Shown in pieces: positions 8,710-17,765 of a DNA stretch of 37,134 nt. This DNA comes from Granulicella sp. (GTDB lineage: Bacteria; Acidobacteriota; Terriglobia; Terriglobales; Acidobacteriaceae). Numbering within the stretch: position 1 is the first letter of the stretch; each line of letters begins with the position of its first letter. The position numbers were made by a program, and so were the translations under genes. The stretch is taken from positions 1 to 37,134 of the forward strand of contig PLOU01000140.1 in NCBI GenBank assembly GCA_003142235.1, in the 5' to 3' direction. Below the pieces are notes generated by a model that searched no databases, was not told the DNA's origin, and worked only from the letters and a program-made list of their open reading frames with translations.

Positions 8710-10281
8710 GTGGACACCTCAACCATCGTCATCCTGGACTTCGGCTCGCAGTACACCCAACTGATCGCTCGCCGCATCCGCGAGTTCAACGTCTTCTCCG
8801 TGGTCCTCCCCTGCATGGCGCCCATCGACCAGATTCGCGCGCTCAAGCCGCTGGGGTTGATCCTCTCCGGCGGCCCCAGTTCGGTCTACGATGCGGACGC
8901 GCCCGCCGCCGATCCCGCGCTGCTTGCGATGGGCGTGCCCGTGCTCGGCATCTGCTACGGGCTGCACTTCATCGTGCATCACCTGGGCGGGCGGATCGAG
9001 CCTGCTCCCGCGCGCGAGTACGGCCACGCACAGGTGGAGGTGATCGCCGAAACGCAACTCTTTCGCGGCCTTCCCTCCACGCTCGACGTCTGGATGAGCC
9101 ACGGCGACGAGGCGAAGGCGCTGCCCGCGGGCTTCATTCAGACCGCGAAGACCGCGAACGCGCTGGCCGGAATCGCCGACGAGGTGCGGCGCATCTGGGC
9201 TGTGCAGTTCCATCCCGAGGTGGTGCACACCCGTCAGGGAATGGAGCTGCTGCGCAACTTCGTGCTCGGCATCTGCGGTGCCAAAGCTGACTGGACGCCG
9301 GAGCACTTCATCCACACCACCGTGGAGCGCGTGCGCGCGCAGGTGGGCGAAGGGCACGCGATCTGCGGACTGAGCGGCGGCGTGGATTCGTCGGTCGCGG
9401 CGGTGCTGGTGGCGCGGGCGATTGGCGACCGGCTGACCTGCATCTTCGTCAACAACGGCGTGCTGCGCAAGGATGAGTTCGCCAAGGTGCAGAAGACGAT
9501 GCGCGAGCAGCTTGGCCTGCGTGTGGTCGCAGTCGATGCCAGTGAGCGATTTCTCGCCCGGCTTGCCGGCGTCACCGAGCCGGAGAAGAAACGCAAGGCG
9601 ATTGGCGGCGAGTTCATCGCCGTCTTCGACGACGAGGCGAAAAAAATCTTCGCGTCGGAGAAGGGCGCGACCCGCTCCGGCGGCGAGGAGATCGCATGGC
9701 TGGTGCAGGGCACGCTCTACCCTGACGTGATCGAGTCGTCCAGTGTCAAAGGGCCGTCGCAGACCATCAAGAGCCACCACAACGTCGGTGGCCTGCCGGC
9801 GAATATGAAGCTCAAGCTGATCGAACCGCTGCGCGACCTCTTCAAGGACGAGGTACGGCGCATCGGCCGCGACCTCGGAATGCCCGAAGAGATCATCGAA
9901 CGCCAGCCCTTCCCCGGGCCGGGACTCGCCGTGCGCATCCTGGGTGAGGTGACGGCGGAGCGCGTTGCGTTGTTACAAGAGGCCGACGCAATCGTGGTCG
10001 ACGAGATCAAAGCCGCGGGACTGTATCGCAAGATATGGCAGTCGTTCGCCGTGCTGCTACCGGTCAAGACCGTCGGCGTGATGGGCGACCAGCGGACCTA
10101 CGCCTATACCTGCTGCGTGCGCGCGGTGCACTCCGAGGACGGCATGACCGCCGACTGGGCGCCGCTGCCGTACGAGGTGCTGCGCGCCATCTCCGGCCGG
10201 ATCGTCAGCGAAGTGCGCGGGATCAACCGCGTGGTGTACGACATCACCTCCAAGCCGCCCGGCACCATCGAGTGGGAGTAG
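8710..10281 (+). CDS. guaA: GMP synthase (glutamine-hydrolyzing)
   Basis: 'TIVILDFGSQYTQLIARRIRE', 'GICYGLHF', 'GLSGGVDSSVAAVLVARAIG', 'QPFPGPGLAVRILGEVT', C-terminal 'KPPGTIEWE'. GTG start at 8710; the listed ORF extends spuriously upstream. Confidence 0.97.
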   Translation: MDTSTIVILDFGSQYTQLIARRIREFNVFSVVLPCMAPIDQIRALKPLGLILSGGPSSVYDADAPAADPALLAMGVPVLGICYGLHFIVHHLGGRIEPAPAREYGHAQVEVIAETQLFRGLPSTLDVWMSHGDEAKALPAGFIQTAKTANALAGIADEVRRIWAVQFHPEVVHTRQGMELLRNFVLGICGAKADWTPEHFIHTTVERVRAQVGEGHAICGLSGGVDSSVAAVLVARAIGDRLTCIFVNNGVLRKDEFAKVQKTMREQLGLRVVAVDASERFLARLAGVTEPEKKRKAIGGEFIAVFDDEAKKIFASEKGATRSGGEEIAWLVQGTLYPDVIESSSVKGPSQTIKSHHNVGGLPANMKLKLIEPLRDLFKDEVRRIGRDLGMPEEIIERQPFPGPGLAVRILGEVTAERVALLQEADAIVVDEIKAAGLYRKIWQSFAVLLPVKTVGVMGDQRTYAYTCCVRAVHSEDGMTADWAPLPYEVLRAISGRIVSEVRGINRVVYDITSKPPGTIEWE

Positions 10282-10513
10282 GGTTCTGGGCACCAAACCT
10301 GCTGGCGATGGAGCGTCCATTGCCCGGTCCGCATTCCTCCGAAATATTTCCCCTTGACACGCGTCATGGCTGGCATTGCAACATTCCACAATCAGCGTCG
10401 CACGAGCCGGCGGTGTAGCGGGCGTCAAAGTCGTGACATCAGTCTCAATATCGATTTGAAACAGATTTTGATCGTCGAAGCGCTGCACACGATCCGGTAG
10501 GATGCGCCTCCAG

Positions 10514-11251
10514 CTAGGGAATGTAGTAGAAGGGATTCGGCAGCTTAACCGAGAACTCGGCTTGTGGATTTCCGTTCAGGTCGCTCATCTGGTCTCCCAT
10601 ATTGAGAATGATGCGATAGCCGGCCGCCACGATCTTTGCGCGCTCCCCGGACTTATACTCAGCAACCTTTTGCGTCAGAGGATGCGGCCCGCGAAGAGCG
10701 AGCCCGGCCCAGTCGTGATAGCCTGCCGCCTTTAGGTTCTCGGCTGTCGCAGCTTCTTGCGACTGCGGCCGCCCAGTGATAAAGAAGACCGAGACCCCGT
10801 GTTTTACCGCATCGTTATAGAGACGCAGCGTTCCCTCGATCGCCGGTGCCTGCTTCTTATCCACCCAGTCATTCCAGTCCTTCGCGATGTAGCCAAAGTC
10901 GTCCTGGATCTCCTCACCCCAATTGGAAAGTGAGGTCTCATCGATATCGAGAACCAGTGCCAGCTTCTCCCCATGTTTGGCCTTCGCCACCCTTCGTTGC
11001 AGGTAAGCGATTGCCAAACTGCTTTGGCGATTCACTTCCGGCGTGTAACACCCGTGGATGCGCTGGCAGTCGTGGTACGCGATCAGACGCGTTTTGAGCT
11101 GCCCAAGATTGGGTGTTGGCTCTTGAGGAATAAGCGGGCTAGTGCGCGGCGCTGGCTGTGCGGTCAGCAACACCGAAGACAAAACGACCGCGGTTAGAGT
11201 CAACAGCCGTGGGCAACGTCGCATAGTATCCTCCAGGCAGTAGATGGCCAA
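10514..11251 (-). CDS. HAD-superfamily class B/e(P4)-like acid phosphatase, secreted
   Basis: Signal peptide; 'LALVLDIDETSLSNWGEE' HAD motif I; 'VSVFFITGRPQSQE' motif II; 'NMGDQMSDLNG' motif IV. Confidence 0.87.
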   Translation of the reverse strand: MAIYCLEDTMRRCPRLLTLTAVVLSSVLLTAQPAPRTSPLIPQEPTPNLGQLKTRLIAYHDCQRIHGCYTPEVNRQSSLAIAYLQRRVAKAKHGEKLALVLDIDETSLSNWGEEIQDDFGYIAKDWNDWVDKKQAPAIEGTLRLYNDAVKHGVSVFFITGRPQSQEAATAENLKAAGYHDWAGLALRGPHPLTQKVAEYKSGERAKIVAAGYRIILNMGDQMSDLNGNPQAEFSVKLPNPFYYIP

Positions 11252-11451
11252 GTTTACCGCAGCCAGGCCCGCATCGCATCGTCAATAACGACAGGCCATT
11301 CCTTGACAATCGATGCTGCACGGTATCAACTGTTGTTATTGGTTGTGGTGAGGGAGTTCACCCTTAACCGCTGTCCTGCCGCACAGGCTGGATGGATGAT
11401 GACTCCTGACAGGGAACCCTGTCGCGGAGTTATGTCCCGACCGTTCTCTGA

Positions 11452-12687
11452 ATGACAAATTGGGAGTTAATGTTCATGGGGAACACTTGGGCTTTGTCTG
11501 CGCTATGGGTGGGATTGGCGCTGGCTGCAACGCTGCTGGCGATCTGGTTCAGAATCTCAACCGCACTCTCTGAGATTGTGGTGGGCACGGTGGCCCAACT
11601 GGTCCTCGTCGCGTTTCTGGCCCATGGCGGACTGCTCGGCAACACCCAGTGGATCACGTTTCTGGCCGGCACCGGGGCCATCGTCCTCACCTTTCTCGCT
11701 GGCGCGGAACTCGATCCCGCGATCTTCAGAATGAAGTGGCGCGAAGCTCTGGTGATTGGGCTGGCTGGGTTCTTCGGCCCCTTTCTCGGATGCACGGCGA
11801 TCGCGCATTATGTGCTGCACTGGGCTATTATGCCCAGTTGGCTGTGCGGCGTCGCACTCTCGACAACCTCGGTCGCCGTGGTCTATGCGGTGATGCTGGA
11901 GCTGGGCTTCAACGTCACGGAATACGGCAAAGCGATCCTCGCCTCCTGCTTTATCAACGACCTCGGAACCGTGATTGCACTGGGAATGATCTTCTCTCCG
12001 TTCACCGTCAAAACGCTGATCTTCGTCGCGGTCTCGGTCGCGGTCTTCGTCTTGCTGCCTTTTGTTACGCCGCGGTTCTTCCGCAAATACGGCGGGCGCG
12101 TCTCCGAACTTGAAGCCAAGTACGTCCTCTTTCTCCTCTTCGCCATGGGAGGACTGGCTGTCTGGTCTGGAAGCGAGGCCGTGCTTCCGGCATACATGAT
12201 CGGCATGGTTTTGGCGGGAACGGTAGGCAAGGACCACTCGCTCATCCGCCGTTTGCGAACGCTCACCTTTGGCCTGCTCACGCCGTTCTACTTCATTCGT
12301 GCCGGATCGTTTGTGCTGGTGCCCGTGCTGATTGCTGCTCCCGTCACGATGCTGGTCCTCTTTTCCGCGAAGATGCTTACCAAGGCGGTTGCGGTGTTTC
12401 CCGCCGTGCGGGCGCACCGCTACGAAGGCAACTCCGGTACCTACTACACGCTGATGATGTCGACCGGCCTGACCTTCGGCACCATCAGCGCGCTCTTCGG
12501 CCTCAACCACCAGATCATCACGCAGACGCAGTACTCTTACATCGTGGGCACGGTCATCGCGAGCGCCGTGATTCCAACCATGATTGCGAACAGGTTCTTT
12601 CTGCCTAGGCATCTTCTTCCGCACGCCTCGGCGGGCAGAAAATCAGAGCAGGCAATTCAGCGGCCCGCAACCGCGGAACAGGCATAG
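11452..12687 (+). CDS. CPA2-type cation:proton antiporter
   Basis: 12-TM-like protein; 'FLAGAELDPAIFRMKWREALVIGLAGFFGPFLG', 'ALSTTSVAVVYAVMLELG' Na/H exchanger family motifs. Confidence 0.87.
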   Translation: MTNWELMFMGNTWALSALWVGLALAATLLAIWFRISTALSEIVVGTVAQLVLVAFLAHGGLLGNTQWITFLAGTGAIVLTFLAGAELDPAIFRMKWREALVIGLAGFFGPFLGCTAIAHYVLHWAIMPSWLCGVALSTTSVAVVYAVMLELGFNVTEYGKAILASCFINDLGTVIALGMIFSPFTVKTLIFVAVSVAVFVLLPFVTPRFFRKYGGRVSELEAKYVLFLLFAMGGLAVWSGSEAVLPAYMIGMVLAGTVGKDHSLIRRLRTLTFGLLTPFYFIRAGSFVLVPVLIAAPVTMLVLFSAKMLTKAVAVFPAVRAHRYEGNSGTYYTLMMSTGLTFGTISALFGLNHQIITQTQYSYIVGTVIASAVIPTMIANRFFLPRHLLPHASAGRKSEQAIQRPATAEQA

Positions 12688-12695
12688 GTCATCCC

Positions 12696-13136
12696 ATGGG
12701 AAGCCCAGTCTTTATCGGATTTCAAACCATCCTGGTTGCATACGACGCGTCTCCGCACTCGGAGCACGCCGTGGATGTTGCTCTGTCGATGGCGGAGGAC
12801 CGCAAGGCCAAGGTCTGCATCCTGTCCGTGATTGTGCCGCCGGAGCCGGCCGCCTCGCGCGCCGAACTCAACGCGGTCCTGGAAGATACCACGGAGCGCT
12901 ATGAGCGCAGCTTTGCCTCCATCCGCGAGCGGGCCGGGCAAAAAGGGATTGAACTGGAGACGGAGATCGCCGTGGGCCATCCGGCGGAACAGATCATCCA
13001 CCGGGCGGAGACGCTCCAGGCCAGCCTGATCGTAATGGGCAAGCGCAGCCACACCATCCTTCATCGCTGGATGCTGGGCTCCAACACGGAGCGCGTGCTG
13101 AAGTATGCACACTGCCCGGTGATGATCGTGCATTGA
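12696..13136 (+). CDS. Universal stress protein (UspA family)
   Basis: 'FQTILVAYDASPHSEHAVDVALSMA' and 'LIVMGKRSHTILHRWMLGSNTERVLKYAHCPVMIVH' (GxxGS-type ATP-binding tail). Confidence 0.93.
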   Translation: MGSPVFIGFQTILVAYDASPHSEHAVDVALSMAEDRKAKVCILSVIVPPEPAASRAELNAVLEDTTERYERSFASIRERAGQKGIELETEIAVGHPAEQIIHRAETLQASLIVMGKRSHTILHRWMLGSNTERVLKYAHCPVMIVH

Positions 13137-13155
13137 TGGGAGATTTCGAGGGGCC

Positions 13156-13647
13156 ATGAGCGAGCCGGAACCGGAGATGAAAGCAACGCGACAGCCTGGA
13201 GAGCTGAACGAGACGCAGCAGCGGCGGCTCCTGGTTACCTGCCAGTACATCGACAAGCTGCTCAGCGATATTGAACATGCTCTCCACTCCGCAACATCGC
13301 AGTCTCCGTTTCCGCGTTATGTCATGGACATCACACCCACGCAGGCCGCATCGCTGGAAGACCACATCCGCGTCCTTCGCGCTCAACTGCTGCGCACACT
13401 GGCATGGCAACACATGGAGCCAAACCAGCCGGAGATTCCGGTGACGCGATTGGTGATGACAAACCTGGCATTTGTGAATATCGCGATTGAGGAACTCAGG
13501 CCCCGCTATATGCGAGGCTCCGGGGCTGTCCCGGAGGATGCGATCGACGAACTCGATGGGGCGCTGCACAAACTCAAATCACTGGTTGACAGCATGGAAC
13601 GCTATGTTCACCAGGAGCTAGGCGCAGATCGGCAAGATCGTCCGTGA
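13156..13647 (+). CDS. Hypothetical protein
   Basis: 163-aa ORF, starts 20 nt after uspA, same strand; no recognised domain. Confidence 0.65.
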   Translation: MSEPEPEMKATRQPGELNETQQRRLLVTCQYIDKLLSDIEHALHSATSQSPFPRYVMDITPTQAASLEDHIRVLRAQLLRTLAWQHMEPNQPEIPVTRLVMTNLAFVNIAIEELRPRYMRGSGAVPEDAIDELDGALHKLKSLVDSMERYVHQELGADRQDRP

Positions 13648-13661
13648 GCATTCCAAAGAGT

Positions 13662-13705
13662 GGACCGGCAGAACTCAGCTCAATCGAGTTCCGGCCCTTT
13701 TGAGA
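13662..13705 (+). terminator. Possible Rho-independent terminator after 13156..13647
   Basis: Imperfect hairpin GGaCCGGcagAACTC-agctcaatc-GAGTTCCGGCC followed by CTTTT. Confidence 0.35.
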
Positions 13706-13875
13706 GACCAGGATGAAAAGCTCTTTACATCGCGAGCGCGGCGCCCTCCCGGAAGATCGCCAGGTTGTTATTTCATCTGGACGCCATGGTCGAAGAGGGA
13801 CTGATCGCCATGTCGGATGTCGAGGTTATCCGATACGTTCATCAGGAAGGTGTTCGGTCGCAAGGGTGATAACAG

Positions 13876-15645
13876 ATGCAGGAATATAACAGCAGTTCGA
13901 CAGTGCAGGATTGCGGCAGCCTTCCGACTGAGACATCCGTGTCTATGGACGGCGCCTCCCGTCTGTTGCGACTCGGCAGACTGGCTCAGGAACTTGAGTC
14001 TGGGTCTGTCGCCGAGGAAGCACGTGAGCTCGCGGCGCGGGTCTCCGAAGGACGTTTCTATGTAGCTTGTGTCGGTCAGTTTAAGCGGGGCAAATCCACC
14101 CTGCTCAACGCTCTGGTCGGCCACGCAGTTGTTCCGACCGGGTTTGTTCCGGTAACGGCGGTGCCTACCGTGATTCGGTTTGGCGACGAACTTCATGCAT
14201 TCGTTCGCATGCGAGACGGGGCCTGGCGGGACATTGCCATGTCCGACTTGAAGGAATACGTGACCGAGGAACTAAATCCCGAAAACAAAAAGGCCGTGGA
14301 GGGCGCGGAAGTATTCGTGCCCAGCCCGTTGTTGTCCTCCGGCATGTGTTTTGTGGACACACCGGGTTTGGGCTCGGTCTTCACCGGAAATACGGCAACC
14401 ACGCAGGCGTTCATTCCTCACATTGATGCAGCATTGGTTGTGGTCGGGGCCGATCCGCCCATTGCGGGCGAGGAGTTGGCACTGGTGGAATCAATCGGCA
14501 AGCAGGTTCAGGATTTAATCCTGGTGATCAACAAAGCCGACCGCACCAGCGATCCGGAGCGAGAGGCGGCGACTAAGTTCACGCGCGAGGTTCTGGAAAA
14601 GCGGCTGCATCGCCCGATGGGAGAGGTCTTTGAGGTGAGTGCCGCCGAACGGATGGAAAACCGCGGCCCGCTGCGGGATTGGGAAAAACTGCTGGCGAGT
14701 TTGCATCGCCTCGTTGCAGACTCGGGTAGAAATCTCGTTCGCGCCGCTGGCGACCGAGGTCTCCAGCGCTTAAGTGAACAACTGCTGGCTATTATCAGTG
14801 AGGACCGTGACGCGCTTCAGCGGCCAATCGAAGAATCCGAACGGCGCATCGAGCTAATGAAGGAAACCATCAACGAGGCTGAGCGCTCCATGCGCGAGCT
14901 GAATTTTCTGTTTATGGCGGAGCAGCAGCGGATTTCGGACCTCTTTGTCGAAAGGCACAAGCGGTTTTTCCATTTCGCGTGGACGGAATCTGAAGCCGAA
15001 TTTGGTGAGGAGCTACCGTCCGTACCCCTCGGCTTTGGCCCGCACTATCGGCGTCGGCTGATGCGCCTCGCCCAGGAGATCTCGTGCCGCAAGGTTATGC
15101 CTTGGCTCAAACCCGAGCAGGAAGAGGGCGAGCGCCAATATAGCGCCGTGGCCCTTCGATTTGTGGAGATGGGAAACAGCTTTCTGAAAAAGCTCGCCGG
15201 TGCGGGCCTTAGCGAACTGACGCGGATGCCCCATGCGCTCAATCCTGAGAAAGGCTTGCGCGTGCGTTCCAGGTTCACTTTCGAAGACTTCATCGGAACT
15301 GCGCAACCCCCATCGCCGCTGCGCTGGCTCGCCGACATCTTTTTGCCATTTGTTGGTGGGCGCAAATTAATAACGAACGATGCTCGAGAATTTCTGCGGC
15401 ATCTTTTGGAAGTGAACAGCTCGCGCGTACAAAACGATGTTCTCAATCGCATTCAGGAAAGCCGGGACCGCCTACAGGTCGAGATCCGCAAATTGCTGCA
15501 CCAAGTCAGCCGCATTGCCGAACAGGCACTTGACCGGGCGCGGAAAGTCAAAGAAGAGGGAACTCCCGCCGTACAGTCGGCAATTGATCGGCTCGACCGA
15601 TTAGAGCGGAATGTTTCGGCGCTCGTCCAACCCGTTCAGCGCTGA
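13876..15645 (+). CDS. Dynamin-like GTPase (bacterial dynamin family)
   Basis: P-loop 'GQFKRGKSTLLNALVG', switch 'VPVTAVPTVI', G3 'FVDTPGLGSV', G4 'VINKADRT'; long helical C-terminal region. Confidence 0.88.
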   Translation: MQEYNSSSTVQDCGSLPTETSVSMDGASRLLRLGRLAQELESGSVAEEARELAARVSEGRFYVACVGQFKRGKSTLLNALVGHAVVPTGFVPVTAVPTVIRFGDELHAFVRMRDGAWRDIAMSDLKEYVTEELNPENKKAVEGAEVFVPSPLLSSGMCFVDTPGLGSVFTGNTATTQAFIPHIDAALVVVGADPPIAGEELALVESIGKQVQDLILVINKADRTSDPEREAATKFTREVLEKRLHRPMGEVFEVSAAERMENRGPLRDWEKLLASLHRLVADSGRNLVRAAGDRGLQRLSEQLLAIISEDRDALQRPIEESERRIELMKETINEAERSMRELNFLFMAEQQRISDLFVERHKRFFHFAWTESEAEFGEELPSVPLGFGPHYRRRLMRLAQEISCRKVMPWLKPEQEEGERQYSAVALRFVEMGNSFLKKLAGAGLSELTRMPHALNPEKGLRVRSRFTFEDFIGTAQPPSPLRWLADIFLPFVGGRKLITNDAREFLRHLLEVNSSRVQNDVLNRIQESRDRLQVEIRKLLHQVSRIAEQALDRARKVKEEGTPAVQSAIDRLDRLERNVSALVQPVQR

Positions 15646-15859
15646 TCGCCCTTCCCAATCGTGCGCATCCCCTTGAAAATTGACGAAAACGGGACCTGGT
15701 GCGGTGTACTGGCGTACCCGCCGGGTAACCAAATCCTGAGATTAGCCATCCTATTGGTATGAGCGCTCTTTCAGCCGGATGGCTGAGACGAGCGAAGACG
15801 GGACACCGCAGGTCCAACGCATCTACCAGGAGCCGCAGCCACCGTAAATGAGGTTCCAA

Positions 15860-16453
15860 ATGCGTGGATCGAGAGTTCTACTTTGTGCAGCGGCTTTGCT
15901 TACTACCCTGGCTCTGGCTTCAGCGCCGGCGGCAAACGCACAGATTGCGATTGGCGTCCGTCTTCCATCGGTTGGCATTGGCATCGGGGTTCAGCCGGTC
16001 TGTTCCTACGGCTACTACGGCTATGCTCCCTATGCCTGCGCGCCCTACGGTTATTATGGGTCGGGCTACTTCTATAATGGCATTTTCCTGGGCATGGGCC
16101 CATGGGCCAACTGGGGCTATGGCCACGGCTGGGGTGACCATCGCTTCGTCGGCTACGGTGGAGGACGCTATTTCGGCGGTGACGGTAGAGGACGCTATTC
16201 AGGCGGCGGCGGTCGTGGATATGGCGGCGGCGCAGCAGTGCGCGGTGGCCGTGGGTATGGTGGCGGCGGTGCAGCACGCGGTGGCGGCGGTGCAGCACGA
16301 GGCGGCGGTGGTGGAGCACGAGGCGGCGCAGCAGTACGTGGCGGTGGCGCAGCACGCGGCGGTGGTGGTGGTGGAGCACGTGGCGGCGGTGGTGGAGCGC
16401 GAGGCGGCGGCGGTGGTGGAGCGCGAGGCGGCGGCGGTGGTGGACATCGCTAG
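15860..16453 (+). CDS. Secreted Gly/Arg/Ala-rich low-complexity protein
   Basis: Signal peptide MRGSRVLLCAAALLTTLALASAPAANA; Tyr/Gly-rich segment, then tandem (A)RGGGGG(G)A repeats. Start could also be 15848. Confidence 0.65.
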   Translation: MRGSRVLLCAAALLTTLALASAPAANAQIAIGVRLPSVGIGIGVQPVCSYGYYGYAPYACAPYGYYGSGYFYNGIFLGMGPWANWGYGHGWGDHRFVGYGGGRYFGGDGRGRYSGGGGRGYGGGAAVRGGRGYGGGGAARGGGGAARGGGGGARGGAAVRGGGAARGGGGGGARGGGGGARGGGGGGARGGGGGGHR

Positions 16454-16742
16454 CCGATTGGACGTTGCTTGAAGCAGCGCCTGGAATCAACTTTGCAATC
16501 AACTGCGGCGGAGCAAACCAGTTCCGCCGTTTTTGCACTCGAATCGCCGGTCGACAATCCCGGTCGAACAAACAGAGTCAACTCAGTCGTGGGATTCAAA
16601 TTCCCTCGTCCATGCAACTTATTCCTTCGGGAGAATGTTGCACCGGGAACTTGAGCGCGCCCATCCTTCGCTGGTGTACGATGAGTTTGAATCCGGTTGA
16701 GTGGCCCCCTCGAAGTCTGCTCGGTTCTTCGTTCTTTCATGC

Positions 16743-16818
16743 GTCCCTATCGTCTAGTGGCCCAGGACTCCGCCTGTTCCCGGCGGCGACACAGGTTCGA
16801 ATCCCGTTGGGGACGCCA
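16743..16818 (+). tRNA. tRNA-Glu (anticodon TTC), CCA encoded
   Basis: GTCCCTA...GTCTAGTGGCCCAGGAC...CCGCC-TGTTCCC-GGCGG...GGTTCGAATCC...TGGGGAC-G-CCA. Acceptor pairs GTCCCTA/TGGGGAC (one G-U). T-stem has an A-C mismatch. Confidence 0.92.
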
Positions 16819-17512
16819 ATTTTACTTTTGCATCACTTAACATCTCCAAGGTGCTGAATAGGCATGTCTTAGAGCGGTTCAAAATTCCGTGTTCGGGTGA
16901 GTATGCCAACCCGCCGTCGAACAGCAGAGTTTGAATCCGGTGTCTCTGCTCCGGTGCAGCGAGCTTCCATGCACCCTCAATATCCATCAGGTGAATCTTC
17001 GTGAAGCGCAGGCATGTCTCCTGCGCTGACCGCTGGGACGATATTTCTAGCAGCTCTTCCTCCGTTCGGGCGATCTCCGAAGAGAACTCTATGTTGGCCT
17101 CGCTATACATCTCCTGCGAGATAGTCCCGTCCAACATGGATTCGAGCAACTTGCGCTTGCGCCTCTTCTGCTCTTCGAGTCGAGCCTTCAGCCGCTTAAC
17201 CTCTTTCTCCGAATTGCCCTCCTGGGCGGCCCACTCTTCCGCCACAGTATTCTGGAACGACGCGAGGTCCTGTGTTCCCGGACGCAGACCTCGGACCAAA
17301 GCCAAGAATTCCGCTTCCATCTGCTCACCCCTCAGCTTTACGGCGCGACAATTCCGGTTTCTACACCAGTAATAGGCATAGCTCTTCGTTCTCCCTGAGC
17401 AAAAGCCTCCGGTGAGTGGAAGGCCGCACGAGTCGCACTTGATGAAGCACTTCAGCGGGAAAGCGGGGTTAGTCACGATCAATGTCAAGCGATGCAGGTC
17501 CTTCTTGACCAA
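16754..17512 (-). pseudogene. Truncated large serine recombinase (zinc-ribbon + coiled-coil C-terminal part only)
   Basis: 'FIKCDSCGLPLTGGFCSGRTKSYAYYWCRNRNCRAVKL' recombinase zinc ribbon, then coiled coil (EEQKRRKRKLLESMLDGTISQEMYSEAN). In-frame TAG just upstream of the TTG ORF start, no catalytic Ser domain; C-terminus (SPTGFEPVSPPGT) lies on the antisense strand of the tRNA. Confidence 0.85.
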
Positions 17513-17573
17513 AGGAGGAAGCTACGGATTGATCCGCTAAGTACATGATGATTGCCCTACTGTCACCGAAAAC

Positions 17574-17739
17574 GTGATGAACAACAGCAAGACAGTTGAG
17601 GATTGGAAGCAGGCGAGTGTCAAACAAAGCGCAGCTTTCATTGGGATACGGTCCGGACGAGCGGAAACACCAGGGGATCGGCTACAAGTTCGCTCATACA
17701 GTCTCGCAGGGCGATGTCATTCTGATCGCGCGACGGTAG
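17574..17739 (+). pseudogene. Short frameshifted coding remnant
   Basis: MNNSKTVEDWKQASVKQSAAFIG in one frame continues as LGYGPDERKHQGIGYKFAHTVSQGDVILIARR* in another (from 17641). Confidence 0.3.
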
Positions 17740-17765
17740 GCAGGAGTGCTGGGAACGCTCGATCT

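Noticed and set aside
11557-12624. 355-aa minus-strand ORF
   Set aside because: Antisense to the cation:proton antiporter; repetitive charged composition.
16190-16450. Possible CRISPR array (short repeats)
   Set aside because: Repeats are in-frame Gly-codon microrepeats of a coding sequence with no spacers.
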